A stretch of 64,000 bases of DNA from contig LVLI01000202.1 in NCBI GenBank assembly GCA_001687465.1, forward strand, positions 186,001-250,000. Reading direction: 5' to 3'. The stretch's first letter is position 1. Each line of letters opens with the position of its first letter. The notes beneath the pieces were generated by a model. That model was not told the origin of the DNA and made no database searches. It saw only the letters and a list, made by a program, of their open reading frames with translations. This DNA comes from Halocafeteria seosinensis. Its lineage: Eukaryota > Sar > Bigyra > Bicosoecida. Below, piece by piece: positions 22,750-31,599 of the stretch. The position numbers were made by a program, and so were the translations under genes.

Positions 22750-23185
22750 GGAGACAGAGAGAAAGCCCTGTACGTATCCACGATAACTGCTGGTGACATG
22801 CAACTATTGCGAATTTTGATCGTGGTGCTTAGTGCCGGTTAGAAGTGATACAATTGACACCGAAAGCAATATACATACTGACAATCGCACACGACCACAG
22901 AGCTTTTTTCGGCCTCCTTAGCCACAATGATCCGCGTACAGTGTTTTTTCTTTCCTGTAGATAAGCCGTATACAGTGTCGTCGAGCCCTTTTCTACTTCC
23001 TGCACGAGGTTCCGCATTTACGCTTCCACAGTGGATCCCAAGTTTACGCGTGAGGGGTGGCCCGGTCCGGGCGCTACGCCCGGATTCTGAACACAGAAGG
23101 TGTAGCTCCATTTGCATCGTAATAAAACTATACTATTTGTTGGCTCGTTAGAATCTGTATCTGACTTGCCTGTCGTGAAGCTAAA
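22750..23185. other. Intergenic between phosphodiesterase and SLU7
   Basis: Both genes run on the plus strand, so this 436-bp gap holds the phosphodiesterase 3' UTR and the SLU7 promoter. A GC-rich patch (GGCCCGGTCCGGGCGC) sits at about 23057-23072. No gene is seen. Confidence 0.5.
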
Positions 23186-25054
23186 ATGGGTGATCGTCAA
23201 AAGAAAGAGATAGAGGAGGCTCGTAAAGCCGGGACCTTGCCTCCTGAACAAGATGAAGATGGCAACCTTATTAACCCTCATATACCCGAGTTTATGGCCA
23301 AGACGCCTTGGTATTTAAGTCAGCAGGAGCAGAACAAGCCTTCCTTGAAACATCAAAAGTCGACGAGGCAGCAGAAAGAGAAAACATTCGAGGAGAAACG
23401 TGACCCTTACAAGAATTGGGACCCATCCGAGTATAAACTCATAGTGGAGCGCTTCAACAAGTTGGAGAATGAGCGCAAGAAGGTCAAAGCACAGCAGCGA
23501 GAGAAGGAACTCGCCCGGAAACGCCAGGAGAAAGAAGAGAAGAGGCGAAAAAAGGAACAGGAGGGGGAAACAAAGGAGCAAGACAGTGGAAAAGAGGAGG
23601 ACAAAAACCAGAAATCAGACGATTCAGAAAGCAGTGACTTTGGCTCTGATACAGACACGGATTTGGGCAGCAGTGACGAAGACGATGATGTCCGCCAGAG
23701 TGAGTCGCATGAAGCAGTGGATGAAGGTGTCATGAGATGGAATCAGAAAGCCAAAATGAGTGTGCGTAATCTGCGATTGCGTGAGGACACGGCAAAGTAC
23801 TTGGTTAACTTGGATGTCAACTCGGCGTATTATGATCCTAAGACGAGATCGATGCGAGCTGATCCTCTCCCTCATGTGCCGGCCCAGGACAAAGTATACA
23901 GAGGCGACAATGCTTGGAAGAATTCTTCGGATACAACGGGCTTGGCCGGGATGCAAACGTTTGCCTGGGACGCATACAACAAGGGCAAAGACGTACACCT
24001 TCAAACCAACCCGACAGAAGTTGAACTCATGCAAAGACAGTACAAGGACAAGAGGGCCAAATTGGAGCAGTTAAAGAAACAGAAGTTGCTTGATAAGTAT
24101 GGTGGGGAAGAACACTTGGAGGCTCCCCCAAAGGAGCTTCTGTATGGGCAGACTGAAGGTTATGTCGAATACAGTAAGGATGGCCGTGTGGTTCGGGGCG
24201 AAGAAAAGGCTGCTCCTAGTTCAAAGTACGAAGAAGATGTCTTTCCAAGCAACCATTCCTCTGTATTTGGCTCTTGGTTCGACAAGAATACAATGAAATG
24301 GGGATATCGTTGCTGCCATCAAACAGTGATGAATACATACTGCACGGGAGAAGGCGGCAAGCGTGCTCAAGCCCTTGCTGCGAAACGGGTCGAAAACCAA
24401 GCGGCTGCCGCAGCATCCTCGGGAGAAAACCAGGGTGAAGACAGAACGTCAAGCCTTGCCGATCAAAGGAAGCAAGCTATTGCTGAAGGTAGGAACGTGC
24501 AGCGAAGCAACAAGGGCTACAAACCGGAGGAGCAGGAGGAAAGCATGTTTACGAAATCTGTATCAGACGCGGATGTTGACCAAAATAAGCTTGGTTATGA
24601 GCTGCAGCGAGCGAAAGCGGAACGCGTGATGAATGCAGATGGTTCTGTGAGACTCGCTGATGGTGAAGATTCGAAGCCATCGTCGGAACAGCTAGAAGCC
24701 CAACAATTAACTCAGATTCATAAGGATGATCCAATGGCTAACTACTTCAAAGAGAAGGATAAAGAAGCATCCGAAAAGAGGGGGAACCAGGATGATACAA
24801 ACGGAGCTTCCACAACAGAGCGAAAGAGACACAGAGAGGAGGACACTGATGAAGACCAAGGAAGCTCGTCTTCAGGTTCAGACTCTGACGAGGATGCAAG
24901 ACAAAAGTCACGTAGCCATAGTAAGAAGAAGAAGCGTAGTCACAGTAGTAGTGATAAAAAGAAGAAGAAGAAGAAGCGTCATCATTCTTCTTCAAAAAGC
25001 AAGAAACACAGTAAGAAGTCTAGAAAGAAGGACGACGACAGTGACAAAGAATAA
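23186..25054 (+). CDS. SLU7: Pre-mRNA splicing factor SLU7, zinc knuckle absent
   Basis: A single exon of 622 residues. SLU7 acts in the second catalytic step of splicing, helping 3' splice-site choice with Prp18. Family blocks are present: PHIPEFMAKTPWYL near residue 32, KPSLKHQK near 51, LREDTAKYLVNLDVNSAYYDPKTRSMR near 200, an AWDAYNKGKDVHLQTNPTEVE region, and VFGSWFDKNTMKWGYRCCHQT near 360. Between KHQK and the WDPSEY block, where other SLU7 proteins carry a CCHC zinc knuckle (CxNCGAxTHxxxxC), there are only a dozen charged residues and no cysteine. The frame is continuous there, so no hidden intron restores it. The C-terminus is a Lys/Ser/Arg-rich tail suited to nuclear import and RNA contact. 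Confidence 0.93.
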   Translation: MGDRQKKEIEEARKAGTLPPEQDEDGNLINPHIPEFMAKTPWYLSQQEQNKPSLKHQKSTRQQKEKTFEEKRDPYKNWDPSEYKLIVERFNKLENERKKVKAQQREKELARKRQEKEEKRRKKEQEGETKEQDSGKEEDKNQKSDDSESSDFGSDTDTDLGSSDEDDDVRQSESHEAVDEGVMRWNQKAKMSVRNLRLREDTAKYLVNLDVNSAYYDPKTRSMRADPLPHVPAQDKVYRGDNAWKNSSDTTGLAGMQTFAWDAYNKGKDVHLQTNPTEVELMQRQYKDKRAKLEQLKKQKLLDKYGGEEHLEAPPKELLYGQTEGYVEYSKDGRVVRGEEKAAPSSKYEEDVFPSNHSSVFGSWFDKNTMKWGYRCCHQTVMNTYCTGEGGKRAQALAAKRVENQAAAAASSGENQGEDRTSSLADQRKQAIAEGRNVQRSNKGYKPEEQEESMFTKSVSDADVDQNKLGYELQRAKAERVMNADGSVRLADGEDSKPSSEQLEAQQLTQIHKDDPMANYFKEKDKEASEKRGNQDDTNGASTTERKRHREEDTDEDQGSSSSGSDSDEDARQKSRSHSKKKKRSHSSSDKKKKKKKRHHSSSKSKKHSKKSRKKDDDSDKE

Positions 25055-25198
25055 ACCTCATCCAATGTTTGCCGTTTGATTTGGTTTGATACAAGTTTTC
25101 GCAGCCATTCAATCGAAGTGGTTATACACAAACATGGTGGGTTAACTACCGGAAATGGGTGTCAGTTTGTTGGAGTCATATGTTTTGTATCATGTGTC

Positions 25199-26060
25199 AT
25201 GCAGGTGGAGACTCGCTCCCAGGCGGCCACCGCCGCCGCCTCACACTCTTCGTCGCAGTTGGAAAAGTCATTCTGTTTCTATGCGCAATACCACCAGAAT
25301 CCTGTGAACCAGTGGATTCACATTATTTTCGTGCCTTTGATCTTATGGTCGGCACTGGTATTCTTTACGTATTTAGGTGAGTGACAGAGAATAAAACTTA
25401 AGGTAGCGGTAAAACTTTGAAGTTTGTGGTTGTTGACTTCCCAGGGCCTGTATTCGGAGCATGGGACAAGACAGTACCTCTAGCCCATGATCTTTTCCCT
25501 GTGGCCAATGGGGTTATCGCCGATAATGCCAGTCTGCTCGTAGGGCTCCTGTACGTTGTGTACTACATCTCCCTCTCCCCGGGGCCCTTGGGACTCTCCG
25601 CCGCACTTCTGGTACGAAGTCGAAAAAGAAACTTCCAACGACTCCACGTGGTACAGAAGTTGTATGGATTGTACTCTTGCAGGTCGGAGGTCTCGTATAC
25701 GCTGCCAATTATTACACACACGTCATGCCGGCCGATGCCTCGACATGGCAAATTGCGGTGGTACTGCATGGGGTGGCTTGGATCGTTCAGTTTTATGGAC
25801 ATGGAGTTCATGAAGGACGTGCTCCCGCTTTATTGGATAGCTTCTTGCAATCTCTATTTATGGTATGTGTTTGATACCTTTAATTTCACTCAGAAGCAAC
25901 AGCATTACGTGCTCTAGTGGTCTCTGTTCAGGCACCGTTGTTTGTGTACATGGAAGTGCTGATGAAACTTGGCTTCCTCCAAGATTTCAAGGCAAGCGCA
26001 GAGGAGGCTGTGAACGAAGCCGTCAAGCAGTGGAAAAAGGAAGCATCGAAATCTAAGTAA
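25199..26060 (+). CDS. DUF962/Mpo1-like membrane protein
   Basis: Four exons (25199-25376, 25445-25611, 25683-25862, 25932-26060) give 217 residues. Conserved features are FYAQYHQNPVNQWIH near the N-terminus and QFYGHGVHEGRAPALLDS later, with the histidines typical of the family. Between and after these lie four hydrophobic segments. In yeast, Mpo1 (YGL010W) is an ER Fe(II)-dependent dioxygenase that oxidises 2-hydroxy fatty acids during phytosphingosine breakdown; the same role is inferred here from the family. The ATG at 25199 starts MQVETRSQ. An upstream exon cannot be excluded because TCATGCAG just before codon 3 also looks like an acceptor. The stop lies 27 bp from the DPH5 stop on the other strand. 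Confidence 0.88.
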
Positions 26061-26087
26061 TTATATGTGTCTAGATGTAAATATTCT

Positions 26088-27231
26088 TCACGAAAATGGC
26101 GAAATGCCTTCACTTGTATCACTATCGTTCCCGTCGTTCTCCTCATCGGTAGTCTTGTACTCCACCTGTTCCCTTGCGCGGGCATTTTTATTCTCAATAG
26201 AGTCTTTCTGTTTTGACACGTGATAGTGATTGTACATGTATCTCTCAAGATCATGCATGTCGCCAGCTATGACAAAACTGTGCAGTGGTGGGCCGAAATC
26301 CACCTTCTCTAGTTCCGCCATTGTTCCGGAGTTTATAACCTGAGTATCCTGTCCTATCCTAGCCACACCAAAGCATGGAGTTTCGGATGTGTACGCTGTC
26401 AATAATTCAATGATAGAACGAAAAAACGATAGGTGATACAACTACAAGCCCAAACCCACACTTGCTTACCTTTCCTCCCGAGTCTTTCTTCGATCTCCAA
26501 GAGCTGTCGAATGCAAGTATTTACGCTCATAAACCTAGGAGGTAACCATTTCTTTTTCCCTTTCACTAGAGCATTATAATCAGGTTCTTTAACTTTGATA
26601 TCTGTACCCCAGGGACAATGTGTAGCTCAACACACTGTTTTGCACAACTTCCAGTAGCCAGTGTCGCAATACATACCGACTAGGCACAGAGTGTGGAGTC
26701 CACCCTTGTTATTGAACTCAATTTTCTCATAGAATGAGTCCGGTTTCCAGTCATCGGTGAAAAAAGGCACCGTTATGGTTTGCCCAAAATTATAGAGTTG
26801 CAGGCCACAAGCCCCCACAGCGTTCATGATGCTGGCATTATGTATGACTTGAACGGGGACTTGAGCTTCTTCGGCACGGACAAAGAGATCCATGTGCGTC
26901 GTAGCTCTGTGAACGTCAGCTTCAGTTGCAGTCTTCAGAAAACTTGGTACACGAACCCCTGTGGAACTTACCCAAACGCATCTCCCACCACTAGAAACGC
27001 CACATTGTCTTCCTTTGCATGGTTCAAGATCGTGTCAGAATTCGATTCCACCATATCGCGGTCCGCAATCGTCACCGTTTTCCCGAAGAACCGCTCTAGT
27101 CTCTCCTTGGAAATCCCTAAAATGGAGGTATACGCCTCGAGAAAGAGCTCTGAACACGACGAAATGGCTTCCTGGCCCTTGAGCGTCACATCCTTTTCGT
27201 CTCCCAGGCCCAATCCAATGATGTACAACAT
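26088..27231 (-). CDS. DPH5: Diphthine methyl ester synthase DPH5
   Basis: Four minus-strand exons (26972-27231, 26677-26906, 26470-26601, 26088-26395) give 309 residues. It begins [14 protein letters not shown], the SAM-binding start of the tetrapyrrole-methylase fold. It also has [50 protein letters not shown] and the late CFGVARIG and [10 protein letters not shown] blocks. The enzyme methylates the modified histidine of elongation factor 2 during diphthamide synthesis in the cytosol. All intron phases agree with the alignment to the human protein. The C-terminal 50 residues are charged and variable. Confidence 0.96.
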
Positions 27232-27494
27232 CCTTATTTTGCTCTCTGCCTTCGTCGGTAAACTATACTCAATCTCTGAACGTATTCCACTTGAAATACC
27301 CCATACAAAACAATACAACCTCTAATAACTGGAGTACGAAGTTTGTGAAGGTGAGCGCGACTTGCTTCGCACGGAGATTTGAAGCCGCGGGTGTGTATTG
27401 GGCTAACATGCAGTGCCTTGCGGCTTGCTATGTTAAAAGGTTCGACAAAGACCAAACCACTTTTCAACTCTAACAGGTGCCGGGCAGAACTGGA

Positions 27495-30400
27495 TCACTC
27501 GGTGGCAGATTCGGATTCGGCCATACATTTGGCAAATGTCTCCTTCCGATGTTGATCCATCATATACTGTGCCCTGGCGGAAGCGAGTGGCGAAATATCT
27601 TGTTCCAGTTGTCCCTTGATGCGTTGTAATGCAATGCGACAAGAAACTCCTGCGACAGAATGCACACGTTGTAAAGATTCAAGCTGCTGTCTTAACTGCT
27701 CTCTGGTGGCTTGTTCTCCATCTGGTCGGATAACGTCGACAAGTCCCCGTACTTCCCCAAAAACAGCGGAAAATGTCCTCAAAGCCCGAAATGACGCAAT
27801 ATCTTCTGCCATTTCTACAGAGCGACTACAGAGGAGCTGCTGACATTGCACTTCAGCAAAGCTCCATTTCGATTTTAGTATTGCCTCCAAGTTCTCACCA
27901 GACTCGGTTTTGTGTGTATCCCCTAAACGCATTGCCTCGGCCACAAATTTGGATGTGGTTTCCTTCAACGCCTCCGGCGCTTGAGATTGAACTGCGCTTT
28001 GTGCCGCTTGTTGACTAATCGCTTTGACTGTCCCATCAATTAGATGCAACACGTCCGGTCGTCGTTGTAGGAAGCTACGGATGAGCTGTTGCTGGAAGGA
28101 CGAGTCCACTAATGGACTCGGTGATCTGCCGCCCTGAAAAGCTTCGGCAGCCTCGCCGTGGACCTGAGAGAGTGCTCCAGCTCCAGAGTCATCACTATCT
28201 GCTCTTTCATGAAGGGTGTTCATTCCGGTGACCAAGCTTTGAGGTCTAATTTTCCGTTGGGGCTGTGGTCTAGTATCGCGATGAACGCTCCAGCCAGATT
28301 CAGTCAACGAATAAGGAGCAGTCTCAGAGAGAAAACGCCTTAGTGGTGGTGGCACGGATTGGAGAGAAACACAAAAAGCTGAAAAATCGGGAACTAGTTC
28401 CAGAAGCATCGACTCACCCACTACATTGCGAGAGTTATCAATTGTCGGTGAATAGGTGTTGACGTCATTTGAGCAGACAAAGAGGTGATGAGGATGGGCG
28501 ACTTCTTCTTCGTTTGCCGGGAATTCTTTGATAATTCTTTCCGAAAGCATTAACAGACAGAAGTGACCCCGATATAAGGTTGGTCTACAGCGTCTGTTCG
28601 GATTTGCGTCCATAAGGGAAAGGAGTCTCCTCCGCACTGCCATTGCACATCTCGTCACAGGGTTACGTATTGAACCATAATCACAACCAAAGTGATGCAT
28701 AGTCTTGAGGAACTCATATTGCCAAGGTAAAGCGAGAAGAAGCGTACCATTAGAGTTGGCAAGGCTTAAAATTTTTTCCAGTTGTACGGAAATACTACTG
28801 AGGGTCACAATACCTTCGTCAAATATGGCCGCTTCCATCGTCGACTGATGGATGTTGGTCCAAGGAAGCGAGACAATAAGAGCAAGCAGTCTAGAAAACG
28901 ATCGAAGTCTTATGGTCCAACCATAGATTGTCCGCACATTACCCAATATCTCTGCAATACTTTCATATTCTCCATAGCCGGCATCAGCTGCGACGAGCTT
29001 ACTGATAAGGCTAGCTGTAACCTCCAAACTTTGCCCTGCACTTGATCCCTTGTCCCCCGAGAAATCGACCTCGGTACACCAGCTAGTGCATTGACAAGCA
29101 TGCAGCATTGTTCGAACTATATGAGTCAGAAGATATTGTGAGAAGCTATGGGAATCCACCAAACAAACAAAAGCAGCAAAGCCGCACTGTAATCCCGGGA
29201 AGTCATGCTTGAGGTTTGTCACCAAATTCATTAAATCGTCCACTGAGTGATGACTCTGCTGTTGCGAGTGGGTTTTATCCTTAACAGGAGCACTATTGTT
29301 GTTCTCGGGCTTGTTCGAAGACGGTGGTCTCCTTTTGGACGACGCATTCCCTTTGTTTGCGCCGAGCGAAGGAAAATCAGATGAACTTTTCCCGTTAGCC
29401 GATGCTGCGTTGATCCTAGCATTTAGCTGCTTTAACTTGGCAGCATCCCTCGTGTTTGAAACGACTTCGGCGCCCACATCTGCGTCGACGATGGACGTGA
29501 GTAGCAAGAATTGTTTCAAGAAAAACTGGGAGAACCAACACACGTTTTGCGGTTTCAAATTCAGCGCCACTGAGCGACAGCGTTCCGGAAAACGCTTTAA
29601 GAATGATTCAAATGCGCTGGTGTTGAACTCATTATCCTGGGCACTAAACTCACGTATCAGGGTAAGAAACTTGTCGCGCGTTTGCTCCCTGTTAGAATAC
29701 AATTTGGAGTTCTCCTGTCCACGAAAGCAGTGTCGTGAGTCTGTACGAGGCTGGAATGGTAAACTGGTATTTAGTCCCTCAGACTGTGCAACGTTAACCG
29801 CCTCAATCCTTTCTTGCTTTTCCTCCTTTTCAATGTCCTCCATGCTCGAGTCCACAATTCCCTGGAGAGAGCGCTGCGTATCTCGACCACCGAATGAAGC
29901 ATCATCTCCATTCCGCAGCAAGTTCACGAACACTCCACTAAGATCTGGAGATACCATGCGAATAACTGGGTGCGCCGCTAGGGTTTTAATGGTAGGTTTA
30001 GGCAAAACAGCCACAATATGTCGGCAGCAGCTGAAAGCAACACAAGCAAAGAATATGCCCTGAGAGCCCGTCGTGAGCAAGGTAGGTGAGTCATCGTCGT
30101 GTGAAGTCTCAACAACAGAACGTGGGTGTACTTGCAACGCCCTACTAAGCAAATGCAGCTCCTCAATGACACTACACCGGTACCCTCTCAACACCAACCA
30201 CGAGTATAACTGTGCCATCCGGCGGATCCGAACGTGGCCCATTCCTTCCGCCTGCATCTGGTCGTCTGTCACGTCTCCACTATTTCCAAGACAGTCCCCC
30301 TTATCCCCAATAGAGCTTCTATTTTTATCTTGGAGATTCTCACCGGTATCCTTCACATTAAAATCCAAATGCATTGGTTCAGGCATCTCCCTTCCTCTTC

Positions 30401-31505
30401 TGTCCTCATTTGCCGGTGAAGTGCTGGGACTCAAAAAAGCCACGGACATCTCTTCGGAAGGGCTAGTAAACCTATCACTAGCGTCTGTACCCTCAAAGCT
30501 TTCCGACCTTCTCGGAAAGGGACTCTCAATTGGGAGTGGAGAAAGTTCGCCGAGTTCGGGTGAGTGTGTGGGTGCCCGTGTTCTAGAATTTGAAACCCAG
30601 GGAATGTGTCGGGATTCCGGTGAAGCCATACCAGACTCTTTCTCCCCATCATCTGATGAATAGGTGGATTTGGCGGAGGTGTACGCTCTCTTATGATCTG
30701 AACGCTCTAGCCTCCTATAAGATCTTCGCAGGTTTGGACTGGCAATGGAGATATCGGTAACACCGCTACCCTTCAGCATTGCAGCCACCATAGAGTCTCG
30801 GTGGTGGTTGCTTCCTTCGTGTCCCTGAGTATATTGGTCGTTTTCGGATGAGTTTGCAGAAGCAGTAATGGACGGAGTTGATGACGCGGGTTCCAGTTCC
30901 TGACGTTGCGAGTCCCTCCAGGAGTTCGCTTCCCCAAAGCCAGGACCCATGACAGCACCAGCCGATACATTGGTAGAAATCAATGTTGTTCGAATTCTGC
31001 GCTTCGACGAGGTGCCCGTATTACTTCCCGTGCTGCATACGCTGCCACTTCGGCTGGAAGTTTGAACTGCTTCGCTTTGAGCAAACGTAAACGGCGAAGA
31101 TGAATGACACGAGTAAGGCGACGGGTTTCCACTGTTATATCCCGGAGAGTTTTCTAGTAGAGCTTCAATGTTGGCGCGAACGTGTTGGAGGTATTCCTGG
31201 CCAATAGTCCTCGATTCCTCACCCTGGCTAAAGGATTCAAAAATCTTGTAGGCTTCCTCCGTGGACGAGGAATGGATCACGTCTTTGACTAGCGATTTGA
31301 GTGCTTCATTTTCAATATATAACTTCCATTTTGTAGTATGTGATTTCTCGTTCGATTTACTATCTGTACGTGCGGGTTGTGGAGTTATACGTACTTTATG
31401 CGACGCACTAGAACCATTCAAAGATGTTGACTTTTCTCCTCCTTCCTCTGCGTCAACGTCGGCACCTTTCGAGTGCGTTGATGACGATACAATGTGAGAC
31501 CACAT
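27495..31505 (-). CDS. CDAN1: Codanin-1-like protein
   Basis: A single exon encoding 1,336 residues; human codanin-1 has 1,227. The N-terminal 450 residues are Ser-rich and disordered. The core matches in order: PRTDSRHCFRGQ followed by QTRDKFLTLIREF (human has TDNRANFSS...QRDVFYEVLREW), a YGWTIRLRSFSRLLALIVSLPW block, LLLALPWQYEFLKTM (human VLTVPWLVEFLSFAD), and a C-terminal block FQQQLIRSFLQRRPDVLHLIDGT. Codanin-1 binds and restrains the histone chaperone ASF1 and partners with the nuclease CDIN1 in animals. Those roles are known from animals; conservation here is by my own recollection of the human sequence. Its ATG lies 94 bp from that of WDR34 on the opposite strand. Confidence 0.78.
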   Translation of the reverse strand: MWSHIVSSSTHSKGADVDAEEGGEKSTSLNGSSASHKVRITPQPARTDSKSNEKSHTTKWKLYIENEALKSLVKDVIHSSSTEEAYKIFESFSQGEESRTIGQEYLQHVRANIEALLENSPGYNSGNPSPYSCHSSSPFTFAQSEAVQTSSRSGSVCSTGSNTGTSSKRRIRTTLISTNVSAGAVMGPGFGEANSWRDSQRQELEPASSTPSITASANSSENDQYTQGHEGSNHHRDSMVAAMLKGSGVTDISIASPNLRRSYRRLERSDHKRAYTSAKSTYSSDDGEKESGMASPESRHIPWVSNSRTRAPTHSPELGELSPLPIESPFPRRSESFEGTDASDRFTSPSEEMSVAFLSPSTSPANEDRRGREMPEPMHLDFNVKDTGENLQDKNRSSIGDKGDCLGNSGDVTDDQMQAEGMGHVRIRRMAQLYSWLVLRGYRCSVIEELHLLSRALQVHPRSVVETSHDDDSPTLLTTGSQGIFFACVAFSCCRHIVAVLPKPTIKTLAAHPVIRMVSPDLSGVFVNLLRNGDDASFGGRDTQRSLQGIVDSSMEDIEKEEKQERIEAVNVAQSEGLNTSLPFQPRTDSRHCFRGQENSKLYSNREQTRDKFLTLIREFSAQDNEFNTSAFESFLKRFPERCRSVALNLKPQNVCWFSQFFLKQFLLLTSIVDADVGAEVVSNTRDAAKLKQLNARINAASANGKSSSDFPSLGANKGNASSKRRPPSSNKPENNNSAPVKDKTHSQQQSHHSVDDLMNLVTNLKHDFPGLQCGFAAFVCLVDSHSFSQYLLTHIVRTMLHACQCTSWCTEVDFSGDKGSSAGQSLEVTASLISKLVAADAGYGEYESIAEILGNVRTIYGWTIRLRSFSRLLALIVSLPWTNIHQSTMEAAIFDEGIVTLSSISVQLEKILSLANSNGTLLLALPWQYEFLKTMHHFGCDYGSIRNPVTRCAMAVRRRLLSLMDANPNRRCRPTLYRGHFCLLMLSERIIKEFPANEEEVAHPHHLFVCSNDVNTYSPTIDNSRNVVGESMLLELVPDFSAFCVSLQSVPPPLRRFLSETAPYSLTESGWSVHRDTRPQPQRKIRPQSLVTGMNTLHERADSDDSGAGALSQVHGEAAEAFQGGRSPSPLVDSSFQQQLIRSFLQRRPDVLHLIDGTVKAISQQAAQSAVQSQAPEALKETTSKFVAEAMRLGDTHKTESGENLEAILKSKWSFAEVQCQQLLCSRSVEMAEDIASFRALRTFSAVFGEVRGLVDVIRPDGEQATREQLRQQLESLQRVHSVAGVSCRIALQRIKGQLEQDISPLASARAQYMMDQHRKETFAKCMAESESATE

Positions 31506-31599
31506 TGACTTGATCTTTCATACCATAACATTAATTAAGTTAGATATATATACTGCTATTAACCCTAATAATACCAAATTATCTGATATACACAGGCCA
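31506..31599. promoter_or_regulatory. Shared divergent promoter of CDAN1 and WDR34
   Basis: Only 94 bp separate the two start codons on opposite strands. The segment is AT-rich, with TAATTAAG, TATATATA and an AACCCTAA telo-box-like motif. A TATACACAG just before the WDR34 ATG could be a splice acceptor, in which case the WDR34 transcript starts elsewhere. Confidence 0.5.

Noticed and set aside
25076-25198. N-terminal extension of the DUF962 gene
   Set aside because: It would start at TTG, and family alignment begins near the ATG at 25199.
31560-31572. Telomere-type AACCCTAA in the CDAN1/WDR34 promoter
   Set aside because: A single copy, so no telomeric repeat; at most a telo-box-like promoter element.
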